The position numbers and the translations under genes were made by a program. DNA of 64,000 nt from Shimia sp047124445 (GTDB lineage Bacteria; Pseudomonadota; Alphaproteobacteria; Rhodobacterales; Rhodobacteraceae). The notes under the pieces are model-generated. The model saw nothing but the letters and a program-made list of their open reading frames with translations, made no database searches and had not been told where the DNA came from. Of this stretch, positions 25,447-34,774 are shown one piece after another (the stretch's first letter is position 1; each line of letters begins with the position of its first letter). The stretch is taken from the NCBI RefSeq assembly GCF_047124445.1, contig NZ_CP138921.1, forward strand, positions 2,294,001 to 2,358,000, written 5' to 3'.

Positions 25447-26286
25447 ATGAACTACAAATCTTTGCTGTGCGTTCTGACGGACTCTGACTTCACGGCGGCC
25501 CCGCTCGCACAAGGAATCGCCCTCGCCGAAGCACAAGATGCACATCTCGACGTGCTTGCCCTTGGCGTTGATCGCTCTCAAACCGGCTACTTCTATGCGG
25601 GTGCAGACGCACTATTGATGCAGGAAATGCTCAAACGCGCCCATGAAGAGGCCGACGCGGTGAAAGCCGCGGCCGAAGCCGCGCTTGGCAAAACCGACGT
25701 GCGCTGGGCCTGCGACACCGGCGTGACACAGATTGCTGACCTGGGGCGACATGTGGCCGCACGCTCGCGCTTCTCCGACCTGGTGATCCTGCCCAAGCCC
25801 TACGGCAAGAATCAGGGCACCGAGCTGGAACCCACTCTGGAGGCCGCTCTGTTTGAGGGGCAGGCGCCTGTTCTCATGGTGCCGGAAACCGCCAAGCCTT
25901 TCTCTGCGCCCAAGACCATTTCCATCGGCTGGAACGAAAGCGCCGAAGCCTTGGTGGCTACTCGCGCGGCCCTGCCCTTCCTGAAAGAAGCGGATCTGGT
26001 GCATGTGGTGGTGATCGATCCACCAACCCACGGCCCGAACCGCTCCGACCCCGGCGGGCTGCTGTCACAGTTCCTGTCGCGCCATGGCGTGCGTGTTGAA
26101 GTGGACGTGCTGTCCAAAACCCAACCTCGTGTGTCTGACGTGCTCCTGCGCCATGCAACCGACACCGAAACCGACATGATTGTGATGGGGGCCTATGGCC
26201 ACTCCCGCTTCCGCGAGGCCATTTTGGGCGGCGCGACCCGCAACATGCTGGAACAGGCCAACATTCCGGTGTTCCTGTCGCATTGA
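25447..26286 (+). CDS. Tandem universal stress protein (UspA family)
   Basis: The 279-residue protein has two Usp domains. The C-terminal one carries the ATP-binding pattern GAYGHSRFREAILGGATR, G-x2-G-x9-G followed by a small residue; the N-terminal one is more diverged. Tandem Usp proteins next to cbb3/FNR genes are common in alphaproteobacteria and are often induced at low oxygen. The ATG at 25447 is preferred; TTG or GTG codons two to three triplets earlier are possible. An FNR-type box upstream is shared with ccoN, and a terminator follows. Confidence 0.88.
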   Translation: MNYKSLLCVLTDSDFTAAPLAQGIALAEAQDAHLDVLALGVDRSQTGYFYAGADALLMQEMLKRAHEEADAVKAAAEAALGKTDVRWACDTGVTQIADLGRHVAARSRFSDLVILPKPYGKNQGTELEPTLEAALFEGQAPVLMVPETAKPFSAPKTISIGWNESAEALVATRAALPFLKEADLVHVVVIDPPTHGPNRSDPGGLLSQFLSRHGVRVEVDVLSKTQPRVSDVLLRHATDTETDMIVMGAYGHSRFREAILGGATRNMLEQANIPVFLSH

Positions 26287-26345
26287 CCATAGCGAGCTTT
26301 TTGCCGGGGGATGTGTCGTGGGACACGCATCGCTCCGGCAAAACA

Positions 26346-26373
26346 AAAAGGCGGGGCCAGCCCCGCCTTTTTC
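26346..26373. terminator. Bidirectional terminator between usp and fnrL
   Basis: AAAAAGGCGGGG pairs with CCCCGCCTTTTT around a four-base loop, with T-runs on both strands. It separates the convergent stress protein and fnrL genes. Confidence 0.92.
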
Positions 26374-26395
26374 TATTCGTGTCAGCAAGATAGCC

Positions 26396-27136
26396 TTACG
26401 CCATCATCCCGCCATCTGCATCGTCGCCAGCTTCATCCAGAAGGCGTTCAAAGCTCGGCACGGTCACGTGGCGCTTGCCTTCCAGCTCGATCACCCCATC
26501 ACGCTTCAGCGCAGACATCTGGCGGCTCACGGTTTCCAGTGTCAGCCCGAGGTAATCCGCCATCGCTTCGCGGGTCAGCGGCAGATCAAACACGATCTTG
26601 CCGGCTACACCTTCGAGCTTCAGTGACGCATCGCGACGGCCAATGATACACAGCAAGCTCGCAATCTTTTCACGCGCGGTTTTCCGCCCCAACACCAGCA
26701 TCCATTCGCGCGCCGCATCAAGCTCGTCCAGCGTCATTTCCAGCAACCGCTGCGCCACATGGGGGGTCTCCACCATCATGGCTTCAAATGGTTTGCGCCG
26801 GAAGCAGCACATCACCAGATCGGTGGTCGCCACCACATCGTAAGACGCGGTTTCGCGGCCAGGCCGGCCTACAAAATCACTTGGCAGCAAAAGGCCCACC
26901 ATCTGGGTGCGCCCATCTTCCATGGTCTGGGTCAGAGACGCGATGCCGGAAACCACAGAGCCTACAAACTCCATGCGATCCCCGGACCAGATCACCGTCT
27001 GACCAGCTTCAAAGCTGCGGTAGTACTTGATTCCCTCAAGGGTCTCGAGCTCATCCGCATCACAGCGCGCGCATACAGCGCGGTGCTTGATGGGGCAGCT
27101 TTCGCAGCCAACTGTAAGGTCCAATGTCTCGTTCAT
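26396..27136 (-). CDS. fnrL: Crp/Fnr-family oxygen-sensing regulator FnrL
   Basis: The 246-residue regulator has N-terminal cysteines at 11, 14, 22 and 25 (CESCPIKHRAVCARC) and Cys110/111 in VMCCFRR, the set expected for an O2-labile [4Fe-4S] cluster. The cyclic-nucleotide-like fold is followed by an HTH with LTREAMADYLGLTLETVSRQ, the recognition helix that reads TTGAT half-sites. An FNR-type box 20-33 bp before the ATG would overlap its core promoter, suggesting negative autoregulation. Six matching sites in the window make cco and hem genes its likely targets. Confidence 0.95.
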   Translation of the reverse strand: MNETLDLTVGCESCPIKHRAVCARCDADELETLEGIKYYRSFEAGQTVIWSGDRMEFVGSVVSGIASLTQTMEDGRTQMVGLLLPSDFVGRPGRETASYDVVATTDLVMCCFRRKPFEAMMVETPHVAQRLLEMTLDELDAAREWMLVLGRKTAREKIASLLCIIGRRDASLKLEGVAGKIVFDLPLTREAMADYLGLTLETVSRQMSALKRDGVIELEGKRHVTVPSFERLLDEAGDDADGGMMA

Positions 27137-27155
27137 TACCTGTTCATACCTAGAC

Positions 27156-27169
27156 TTGATCTGGGTCAA
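27156..27169. promoter_or_regulatory. FNR/FnrL-type operator between fnrL and hemN
   Basis: TTGATCTGGGTCAA, the same 14 bases as upstream of ccoN. It is 20-33 bp before fnrL and 24-37 bp before the hemN ATG at 27193. A -41.5 class II arrangement places the hemN start point near 27204, next to the second ATG at 27205. Confidence 0.82.
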
Positions 27170-27192
27170 GGGTTCGCATTTCCCGTTTCTCT

Positions 27193-28560
27193 ATGAGTAC
27201 GCTCATGGAACAGGAAAAACAATTGGCCAAACTCGGACTGTTTGACGCGAAGGTTCCGCGTTACACAAGCTATCCGACAGCCCCGCACTTCAACAACGAC
27301 GTGACGCCAGACACCTACAAGGCGTGGATTGAAGCGATTCCGACCGGTTCGCAAGTCTCACTTTATGTGCATGTGCCGTTTTGTCGCCGCCTCTGCTGGT
27401 TCTGCGCTTGCCGCACCCAGGGAACGTCCACGCTGTCTCCGGTTGCCGCTTATGTAGAGACGCTGAAAGACGAGCTCAAAATTCTGAAGGCTTCCCTGCC
27501 TGAAGGCGTGAGTCTGTCTCGTCTGCATTGGGGCGGCGGCACACCAACCCTGCTGGATGCGCCCATGATGGAAGACCTCGCCGGTGCGATCTTCGACGTT
27601 GCGCCCATGGCCAAAGACGGCGAGTTCTCGGTGGAGATCGATCCCAATGAAATCGACCACACCCGACTGGAAGCGCTGGCCAAAGCAGGCATGAACCGCG
27701 CATCCATTGGCGTGCAGGATTTTGACGATGAAATCCAAAAAACCATCGGCCGCATCCAGGGCTACGACATCACCCGCGATGCCGTAGAGATGATCCGCGC
27801 CCATGGCGTGAAAAGTGTGAACGCCGACATCCTGTTTGGACTTCCGCACCAGACCCAGGCCCGCATCACCGAAAGTGTGCAAAAGCTCCTGTCGCTCTCC
27901 CCGGACCGCGTGGCGCTCTATGGCTATGCCCACGTGCCGTGGATGGCCAAGCGCCAGCAGATGATCCCCTCAGATGCCCTGCCAACCCCACAGGAACGCC
28001 TCGCGCTGTTTGAAACCGCGCGCAAGCTCTTCCTTTGGGACGATTACGACGAAATTGGCATCGACCACTTCGCCACCAAAACGGACGGCCTGTCTGTGGC
28101 ACAGCGCAACGGCACTCTGCGCCGCAACTTTCAGGGCTACACCGACGACACCGCCGACGTGCTTCTGGCGGTTGGCGCGTCCTCCATTGCGCGCTTCCCG
28201 CAAGGCTACGCTCAGAATGCTCCGGCCACCTCGGCCCACACCGGCGCCATCCGGGACGGACACTTCTCCACCTCGCGTGGGCACACCTTCACAGACGATG
28301 ACCGCCTGCGCGGCCGCCTGATCGAAGCCCTCATGTGCGACTTCCGCATCGACGCAGAAGAGATTGTCGACCGTTTTGACATCTCCCGCGCCGAGTTGAA
28401 CGAGATGTTCTCTAAGGTCATGGCGCAGTTCCCGGACGTTCTGGCACTGGAAAGCGGCGCTTTGGTGGTGCCTCTGGAGGCGCGCCCATTGACCCGCATC
28501 ATCGCGCGGGCCTTTGACGCCTATGACATGAGCAAAGCGCAGCACAGCGCGGCGATCTGA
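27193..28560 (+). CDS. hemN: Oxygen-independent coproporphyrinogen III oxidase
   Basis: The 455-residue radical-SAM enzyme has C-x3-C-x2-C-x-C at residues 64-73 (CRRLCWFCAC), the true HemN pattern rather than HemW, and GGGTPTLL near 117. It oxidatively decarboxylates coproporphyrinogen III without O2, replacing HemF at low oxygen. ATGs at 27193 and 27205 are both possible, and neither has a Shine-Dalgarno sequence. The FNR-type box shared with fnrL fits anaerobic induction. A terminator follows at 28586. Confidence 0.96.
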   Translation: MSTLMEQEKQLAKLGLFDAKVPRYTSYPTAPHFNNDVTPDTYKAWIEAIPTGSQVSLYVHVPFCRRLCWFCACRTQGTSTLSPVAAYVETLKDELKILKASLPEGVSLSRLHWGGGTPTLLDAPMMEDLAGAIFDVAPMAKDGEFSVEIDPNEIDHTRLEALAKAGMNRASIGVQDFDDEIQKTIGRIQGYDITRDAVEMIRAHGVKSVNADILFGLPHQTQARITESVQKLLSLSPDRVALYGYAHVPWMAKRQQMIPSDALPTPQERLALFETARKLFLWDDYDEIGIDHFATKTDGLSVAQRNGTLRRNFQGYTDDTADVLLAVGASSIARFPQGYAQNAPATSAHTGAIRDGHFSTSRGHTFTDDDRLRGRLIEALMCDFRIDAEEIVDRFDISRAELNEMFSKVMAQFPDVLALESGALVVPLEARPLTRIIARAFDAYDMSKAQHSAAI

Positions 28561-28585
28561 TCTCAGCGTACAGCTTACAAAACAA

Positions 28586-28612
28586 GGCCGGTCCCCTGGA
28601 TCGGCCTATTTT
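28586..28612. terminator. Terminator between hemN and GNAT gene
   Basis: GGCCGGTCC (28586-28594) pairs with GGATCGGCC (28598-28606) with one G-U pair, followed by TATTTT. It serves hemN, and its end overlaps the stop of the convergent GNAT gene. Confidence 0.75.
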
Positions 28613-29052
28613 GGTGGTGGCACCCACTGATACAACGTGTCGAACTCTTCCTGTCCGGTCACTTCAAACCCGTGCTGGCGATAAAACGCATTGGCCGGAC
28701 TGTCTTTCAACGCCATCAGCCGCACCGGTAGATCTCGCTCGGCCGCATCTCTCAGCACACAGTGCAGGATCAGGCTGCCGATCCCACCACCTTGCTGATC
28801 CGGTGCTACATAGAGGTGGTCGAGGTACAAATGATCGCCCCGATCCTGCACAGCAAAAAAGCCCAACAGCTGATTTCCGGACAACACGAGCGTTGTATCT
28901 GCCGGCACAAAGCTGTCCAGAAACCGCCGCCGCGCGCGTTCTTGGTTGAACCGTCCCACAGCCTCAAGGCTTGGCCGCATGGCATTCACGCGCAGCGTGG
29001 CCAAGCGCTTTGCATCGGTGTCTTTCGCACCATCAAATCGGAGACTGGTCAC
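28606..29052 (-). CDS. GNAT-family N-acetyltransferase, last gene of yej operon
   Basis: The 148-residue protein has the acetyl-CoA-binding motif A region LYVAPDQQGGGIGSLILHCVL near residue 80 and the C-terminal NAFYRQHGFEVTG block typical of GNATs. Its GTG start overlaps the TGA of the ABC ATPase gene (GTGA), so it is translationally coupled to the importer. In several bacteria a GNAT next to a Yej/microcin C importer acetylates imported toxic peptides or aminoacyl-nucleotides (MccE-like). That role is inference here. Confidence 0.85.
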   Translation of the reverse strand: MTSLRFDGAKDTDAKRLATLRVNAMRPSLEAVGRFNQERARRRFLDSFVPADTTLVLSGNQLLGFFAVQDRGDHLYLDHLYVAPDQQGGGIGSLILHCVLRDAAERDLPVRLMALKDSPANAFYRQHGFEVTGQEEFDTLYQWVPPPK

Positions 29053-30629
29053 GTTGGCGCCGCCGCCAACAGCTCACGTGTGTAATCCGTCTGCGGGTTC
29101 TCAAACAGATCCTCAGAGGCACCCGCCTCCACCACATCACCGGTTTTCATCACCATAATCTTGTGGCTCATCGCGCGCACCACATGCAGGTCGTGGCTGA
29201 TAAACAGGTACGCGAGGCCATATTTCTTCTGCAAATTGCGCAGCAGCTCTACGATCTGCACCTGCACCGTCATGTCCAACGCCGAGGTCGGTTCATCCAG
29301 TACCACCAGCTTGGGTCGCAATATCATCGCCCGCGCGATTGCGATCCGCTGCCGTTGACCGCCAGAAAACTCATGCGGATAGCGATCCATCGCCGCCGGG
29401 TCGAGGCCGACTTCGGTCATCACCTCGCCCACCAGCGTGCGCGTGTCCCGCCCATCCGGGTTGCCATGCACGCCAAGCCCTTCAGAAATGATCTGCTCGC
29501 AGGTCATACGCGGGCTCAGGCTGCCAAACGGATCCTGAAACACGATCTGCATATCCTTGCGCAGCGCCCGCAGCTCCTTGGTGCTCCACTTGCGCACGTC
29601 ATGCCCATCAAAGTTGATTTTCCCGTCACTGCCAATCAACCGCATGATCGCCAGCGCCAATGTGGTTTTGCCAGAGCCACTCTCGCCCACAATACCCAGC
29701 GTTTCCCCGGCGCGCACCGTCAGGCTGGAGTCGTTCACCGCCTTCACATGGCCAACAGTCCGCTTGAGCAGCCCTTGCTGGATCGGGAACCAAACACGCA
29801 GGTTTTCCGTGCTGACAATTTCCTCCGCGCCCGCAGGCACCGGATCCGGCACACCAGACGCCTGCGCGCTCAACAACAGTTGTGTGTAGGGATGCTGCGG
29901 ATTGTCAAAAATCTCAGACACAGGCCCGGCCTCGACAATCTCGCCATCCTTCATGACGCAAACCTTGTCGGCAATCCGCCGCACCACGCCCAAGTCATGG
30001 GTGATAAACAAAAGCCCCATACCTTCGCTGGCCTTCAGCTCGGCCAGAAGCTCCAGGATTTGCGCCTGAATGGTCACATCCAGCGCCGTGGTTGGCTCAT
30101 CTGCAATCAGGATATCTGGCTTGTTGGCCAGCGCCATGGCGATCATCACCCGTTGCCGCTGTCCACCGGAAAGTTGATGCGGGTACGAACTCAAACGCTG
30201 CTCGGCATCGCGCAGCCCCACCTTCTGCAACAGTTCCAGCACCCGCGCACGGGCCTTGTCACCCGTTACCCCTTGGTGCAACGCGAGACTCTCTGCCAAT
30301 TGCTTATCAATCGTGTGCAGCGGGTTCAGCGAGGTCATCGGCTCCTGAAAGATAAAGCTGATATCGTTGCCGCGCACCTTCCGCAGCAGCTTTCCCGACG
30401 CGCCCACCATCTCCTGACCTTCATAGGTCACAGAGCCGGACACTTCCGCGCTCTCCGGTAACAAGGATACGGTCGACAAGGCCGTCACCGACTTGCCAGA
30501 CCCTGACTCGCCCACCAGCGCCACAGTCTCCCCGCGATCCACGGTGAAGGATACGCCTTTGACCGCCTCGACACGCTGCCCATCCTGCCGGAAGGCCACG
30601 CGCAGGCCTTTGACCTCCAAAACGCTCAT
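29049..30629 (-). CDS. yejF: ABC transporter ATP-binding protein, fused double ATPase (YejF-like)
   Basis: This 526-residue protein has two complete ABC ATPase halves. Walker A is GESGSGKS near residue 38 and GESGSGKT near 317; signature motifs are LSGGQRQR and FSGGQRQR; Walker B is DILIADEP and LVVLDEP. Each half carries an oligopeptide/dipeptide-transporter C-terminal extension. It energises uptake of peptides or microcin C-like compounds through YejB and YejE. Its ATG overlaps the yejE stop (ATGA). Confidence 0.93.
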   Translation of the reverse strand: MSVLEVKGLRVAFRQDGQRVEAVKGVSFTVDRGETVALVGESGSGKSVTALSTVSLLPESAEVSGSVTYEGQEMVGASGKLLRKVRGNDISFIFQEPMTSLNPLHTIDKQLAESLALHQGVTGDKARARVLELLQKVGLRDAEQRLSSYPHQLSGGQRQRVMIAMALANKPDILIADEPTTALDVTIQAQILELLAELKASEGMGLLFITHDLGVVRRIADKVCVMKDGEIVEAGPVSEIFDNPQHPYTQLLLSAQASGVPDPVPAGAEEIVSTENLRVWFPIQQGLLKRTVGHVKAVNDSSLTVRAGETLGIVGESGSGKTTLALAIMRLIGSDGKINFDGHDVRKWSTKELRALRKDMQIVFQDPFGSLSPRMTCEQIISEGLGVHGNPDGRDTRTLVGEVMTEVGLDPAAMDRYPHEFSGGQRQRIAIARAMILRPKLVVLDEPTSALDMTVQVQIVELLRNLQKKYGLAYLFISHDLHVVRAMSHKIMVMKTGDVVEAGASEDLFENPQTDYTRELLAAAPT

Positions 30630-31738
30630 GAGAAAGTCTTCCTTGGGTCAAACGCATCGCGCACGCCTTCAAAGATGAAGACCAACAGCGACAGCATGAT
30701 GGCAAAGGTGAAAAACGCGGTGAAAGCCAACCAAGGTGCCTGCAGGTTCTGCTTGGCCTGCAAGGTCAACTCCCCAAGGCTCGGCGCCGAGGACGGCAAA
30801 CCAAAGCCGAGGAAATCCAAACCGGCCAGCGTGCTGATTGTCCCGGTCACGATAAACGGCAACATAGTCACGGTCGCCACCATCGCGTTTGGCAACATAT
30901 GGCGGAACATAATCACCCGGTTACTCACGCCCAGTGCCTTGGCCGCTCGCACATATTCCAGGTTCCGTGCCCGTAGAAACTCTGCCCGCACCACGCCCAC
31001 AAGCGCCGTCCACCCAAACAACACCGTGAGAAACACAAGCAGCCAGAAGCTGCGTCCCAAAATCGCGAACATAATGATGATAATGTACAGACTTGGCGTG
31101 AACGCCCAGATCTCAATAACCCTCTGGAAGATCAAATCAATCCAACCACCAAAATAGCCTTGGACCGCGCCTGCGACAATGCCGATGATGCTCGCTGAAA
31201 TTGTCACAATTAATGTGAAAAAGATCGACAGCCGGAAACCATATATCACCCGCGCCAACACATCACGCTTGCGGTCATCGGTACCCAACCAGTTCTGGCT
31301 GTCCGGTGGCAGAGGGGCCGCACCGGCACGATCCACGGGCGTGTCGTAGCTGTATGGTATTGGTGGCCATAGGGTCCAACCTTGTTGAAACCCCTCTGAA
31401 CCGTCCGCGTAAGCACCTTCATAAATTCCCGACAGGATGTCTTCAGGCGTGTCGAAACAGTCTTCCATTCCGCCACTGGTGATCAAACATTCGACCACCG
31501 GATCGTTGTAAACCGCCTCGGTTTTGAAATCCCCGCCAAAGGTGGTTTCGGGATAAAAGTTGAAGATCGGCGTGTAAAACTCACCACGGTATTTGATCAG
31601 AATGGGCCGATCATTTGCGAGAAACTCGGCAAAAAGCGACACCACAAACACAACGGAGAAAATGATCAAGGACCAAAGCGCGCGCCGGTTGCGCTTGAAG
31701 TTGCTCCAACGCCGTTGGTTCAGAGGGGACAATGCCAT
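30626..31738 (-). CDS. yejE: ABC transporter permease (YejE-like)
   Basis: The 370-residue inner-membrane permease has an N-terminal helix, a long periplasmic insert (about residues 45-150, with an NWLGTDDRKRDVLARVIYG motif) and a BPD_transp_1 core with five helices including the EAA-type loop EYVRAAKALGVSNRVIMFRHMLPN. The insert and order match YejE of the YejABEF system. Start and stop overlap its neighbours by one and four bases, so the set is tightly co-translated. Confidence 0.92.
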   Translation of the reverse strand: MALSPLNQRRWSNFKRNRRALWSLIIFSVVFVVSLFAEFLANDRPILIKYRGEFYTPIFNFYPETTFGGDFKTEAVYNDPVVECLITSGGMEDCFDTPEDILSGIYEGAYADGSEGFQQGWTLWPPIPYSYDTPVDRAGAAPLPPDSQNWLGTDDRKRDVLARVIYGFRLSIFFTLIVTISASIIGIVAGAVQGYFGGWIDLIFQRVIEIWAFTPSLYIIIIMFAILGRSFWLLVFLTVLFGWTALVGVVRAEFLRARNLEYVRAAKALGVSNRVIMFRHMLPNAMVATVTMLPFIVTGTISTLAGLDFLGFGLPSSAPSLGELTLQAKQNLQAPWLAFTAFFTFAIMLSLLVFIFEGVRDAFDPRKTFS

Positions 31739-32826
31739 CAGCCTTCCCTCTTCTCAAAATCAATCCGCGGATCAACAAACACATACATCAGGTCGGAAAG
31801 GATTCCGACCACAAGACCAATCAAGGCAAAGACAAACAAAGTGCCAAAAATTACTGGATAATCCCGCGCCACGGCCGCTTCAAAGCCCAATCTGCCCAGT
31901 CCGTCGAGCGAGAAAATGGTCTCAATCAACACCGAGCCGCCGAAGAACACACTGATAAACACAGCAGGGAATCCTGCAATTACGATCAGCATCGCATTGC
32001 GGAAAACATGCCCATAGAGCACACGCTTTTCTGTCAGGCCTTTGGCCCGCGCCGTCATCACATAGTGCTTCTTGATCTCATCCAGAAAACTGTTTTTGGT
32101 GAGCAATGTCAGCGTCGCAAAGGCCGCAATAGTCGAGGCCAGAACCGGCAAGGTAATATGCCATGTATAATCGAGTACTTTGCCAATCATCGTCAGGTCT
32201 TCAAAGTTGTCCGACGTCAATCCTCGCAAAGGGAAGATCTTCCAATAGGATCCGCCCGCAAACAAAACCAAAAGCATGATCGCAAATAAAAACCCAGGAA
32301 TGGCATAGCCCACAATAATTGCACCAGACGTCCAGGTATCAAAAGGTGTGCCATCTTTCACAGCCTTGCGAATACCCAGTGGTATGGACACAAGGTACGC
32401 AATGAGTGTCGACCAAAGGCCCAACGTGATCGACACCGGCATTTTCTCCAAAACCAGATCCGTCACACTAATTTTGCGGAAATAGCTCTCGCCAAAATCC
32501 AAGCGCACGTAATTGCCCATCATCGTCAGGAACCGCTCCAGCGGCGGTTTGTCAAAGCCAAACTCCTTCTCCAGCTCTTCAATAAACTCTTTGGGCAATC
32601 CCCTGGCCCCCAAGTATTCACTGTCCGAGCCAAAGGTCTCCTCCGTGGCGATGTCTTCACCTCCACCGGCGAAACCTGCAAAAACGTCACCTTCGCCCTG
32701 CATCTTGGCAAGGACCTGCTCCACAGGCCCGCCAGGAACAAATTGCACCAGGGTAAAATTGATGATCATGACCCCAAGCAAGGTTGGGATCACAAGCAGC
32801 AGTCGTCGGAGGATATAGGCACCCAC
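31738..32826 (-). CDS. yejB: ABC transporter permease (YejB-like)
   Basis: The 362-residue permease starts with the conserved MGAYILRRLLLVIPTLLGVMI helix of DppB/OppB-type proteins. It has a large insert after helix 1 typical of YejB (about residues 32-105, with GLPKEFIEELEKEFGFDKP) and an EAA loop, HYVMTARAKGLTEKRVLYGH. It forms the translocation pore with YejE. It starts four bases after the yejA stop. Confidence 0.93.
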   Translation of the reverse strand: MGAYILRRLLLVIPTLLGVMIINFTLVQFVPGGPVEQVLAKMQGEGDVFAGFAGGGEDIATEETFGSDSEYLGARGLPKEFIEELEKEFGFDKPPLERFLTMMGNYVRLDFGESYFRKISVTDLVLEKMPVSITLGLWSTLIAYLVSIPLGIRKAVKDGTPFDTWTSGAIIVGYAIPGFLFAIMLLVLFAGGSYWKIFPLRGLTSDNFEDLTMIGKVLDYTWHITLPVLASTIAAFATLTLLTKNSFLDEIKKHYVMTARAKGLTEKRVLYGHVFRNAMLIVIAGFPAVFISVFFGGSVLIETIFSLDGLGRLGFEAAVARDYPVIFGTLFVFALIGLVVGILSDLMYVFVDPRIDFEKREG

Positions 32827-32830
32827 CGGA

Positions 32831-34774
32831 TTACTTCCGCAACACGCCAGAGGCGATCAGCGCCTCATGCTTGTCTTTGTTGTACCACCAGAAATCCAAC
32901 ACACCGACCGCATAGGGCGGCAGCTCTTCCGGGCGCTCATACATATCAAAATACGACACCCAGCTTTCACCGACATACCCCGCGTGCGCCATGATGCGCT
33001 CATAGCGCAAAGCCCGGTCTAGCGCCGTCAGTGCAACCACTTCGTCTTCGCGCGTTTTGGTCGCCAGCGCTGCATCGATGATCGCGTCCACCGCCGAGCT
33101 GCGCAGCGCAGCTGGGTTATAGGTAGAGACCTCTGCAGTCTTGGACCCAAACATCTGGTGCAAACCTGTGCCAGCGGCCGCAAACGAGCGATAGCGGTTG
33201 TAAATCATGTCGTAGTCTTTATCGACCCATCGCTGCTGCGCCTGCGCGCTGTCGACCTTGTCGGCTTTGACTTTGATGCCCCAATTGGCCAGCGTTTTTA
33301 CATAGGTTTCAATCAGCGCGAGACGGGTTTCATCCCAAGTCGCGATCACAAGACAATCCAGCGACATCTGCTTGCCGTCGCCATCCACCATTTCACCGGC
33401 GTCATTCACGGTCCATCCGGCTTTCTCAAACAGCTTCAGCGCCGCTCTCTTGTTGCGGCGGTCAATTGGATTGGATGGGTTCGACGTGTGCGGCACAACC
33501 GCTGGCTCCGTCAGCATTTCTGCTGGGATAGCATCGCCCAGCGCTTTCAGAAGCTCAAGTTCAGCCCCTTCCGGCACCCCCTTGGCTTCCCACTCCTGGC
33601 CTTCTGCAAAGGAACTCCGCTGCGTGGTCAACTCATACTGAAGCGACTCCCGCACCCACTCAAAGTTAAACGCCAAAGACAAAGCGTGGCGCACGTCGCG
33701 ATTATCCAATGGCGCGCGCAGCGTGTTATACAACATACCAAAGTTTGTCGGCGCAGACCCGCTGGGCAGCGCTTCTTTCTTCACTGTCCCGTTTTCGATG
33801 CCGGGGAAGTCATAGCCTGTCGCCCAGCGCTTGGTAGAGCCTTCTGTGCGGTAGGTGAATTCGCCCGCCTTGAACGCCTCAAACTCGGCAGTGGCGTCGG
33901 TGAAATACTCAATCCGAACCTTGTCGAAGTTGAACCGCCCAACATTGGCCGGGTGATCCCAGCCCCAGTAATTTGGATTACGGACATACTCGACGTAGCG
34001 GTTAAACTCGTAGTCGCCAACTTGATACGGCCCGGACGCCATCGGCGCCAAGATGGACGGCTCATCCAACCGCTCACCCGTTTCTTTATACCAGGCTTCC
34101 GAGAAAATCGGCGTACCCCCCACTTGGCTGATCAACGAGCGGCGCGAAATGCCCTCAGCAAAGGTGTATTTGATTGTATGATCGTCAATCACCTCAACGC
34201 CGGTTATCCGTTCTTTCACAGACCGCGCATAAGACCGGATGGCCTGCTCCAGGAAAAGATTGTGGGTGAACGCGGCGTCCTGCGCCCGAAGCGGCGACCC
34301 GTCGCTAAACACCACATCATCGCGCATGTGGAACACGCACCATTCCTGGCTTTTGGGATACTCCACCTCTTTGGCAATCAAACAATAGCTGTCAGTGATG
34401 GAATCCGCAGGCGCGCCGCCGCCCCAAGGCATTTCGGCAAACATGCTTTCGGCCACAACCCCGGCACTGCTTTCCGGGTTGCCCCCTTTCCAGGAGTACC
34501 GGTTAAATCCGTCAAAAGTACCGCGTGTACTCAGGGTGATGGTACCCCCTTTCGGCGCGTTGGGGTTCACATAATCGAAATGCGGGTAATCCGCCGGGTA
34601 TTGCAGATCGCCAAAAAACGAATAGCCATGTGAACGGATGAGCTCATCCTCATTGGCCCAAGCCATGCCACCGCCCAGTCCGGCTCCAATCGACAACGCG
34701 CTCCCGCCCATCAATCGCAACGCCCCGCGGCGATCAAACATTGGCCCGGCAATTTTGATTGTCTTTTCTTTCAT
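32831..34774 (-). CDS. yejA: Periplasmic peptide-binding protein (YejA-like, Tat-type signal)
   Basis: The 647-residue solute-binding protein belongs to SBP family 5. The N-terminus has FDRRGALRLMGGSALSIGAGLGG, a twin-Arg followed by a hydrophobic stretch, so Tat export is likely. The mature part begins near ANEDELIRSHGYSFFGDLQYP and shows the conserved FNYVNP-type PHFDYVNPNAPKGG block of YejA proteins. It captures peptide ligands for YejBEF. AGGAGGGG precedes the ATG at 34774. It is the first gene of the yejABEF-GNAT operon. Confidence 0.93.
   Translation of the reverse strand: MKEKTIKIAGPMFDRRGALRLMGGSALSIGAGLGGGMAWANEDELIRSHGYSFFGDLQYPADYPHFDYVNPNAPKGGTITLSTRGTFDGFNRYSWKGGNPESSAGVVAESMFAEMPWGGGAPADSITDSYCLIAKEVEYPKSQEWCVFHMRDDVVFSDGSPLRAQDAAFTHNLFLEQAIRSYARSVKERITGVEVIDDHTIKYTFAEGISRRSLISQVGGTPIFSEAWYKETGERLDEPSILAPMASGPYQVGDYEFNRYVEYVRNPNYWGWDHPANVGRFNFDKVRIEYFTDATAEFEAFKAGEFTYRTEGSTKRWATGYDFPGIENGTVKKEALPSGSAPTNFGMLYNTLRAPLDNRDVRHALSLAFNFEWVRESLQYELTTQRSSFAEGQEWEAKGVPEGAELELLKALGDAIPAEMLTEPAVVPHTSNPSNPIDRRNKRAALKLFEKAGWTVNDAGEMVDGDGKQMSLDCLVIATWDETRLALIETYVKTLANWGIKVKADKVDSAQAQQRWVDKDYDMIYNRYRSFAAAGTGLHQMFGSKTAEVSTYNPAALRSSAVDAIIDAALATKTREDEVVALTALDRALRYERIMAHAGYVGESWVSYFDMYERPEELPPYAVGVLDFWWYNKDKHEALIASGVLRK

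Noticed and set aside
28971..30461. Open frame of 496 codons antisense to yejF
   Set aside because: It has no domain pattern and mirrors the double ATPase gene.
33158..34633. Open frame of 491 codons antisense to yejA
   Set aside because: It is a shadow of the solute-binding protein gene, without ribosome binding site or motifs.
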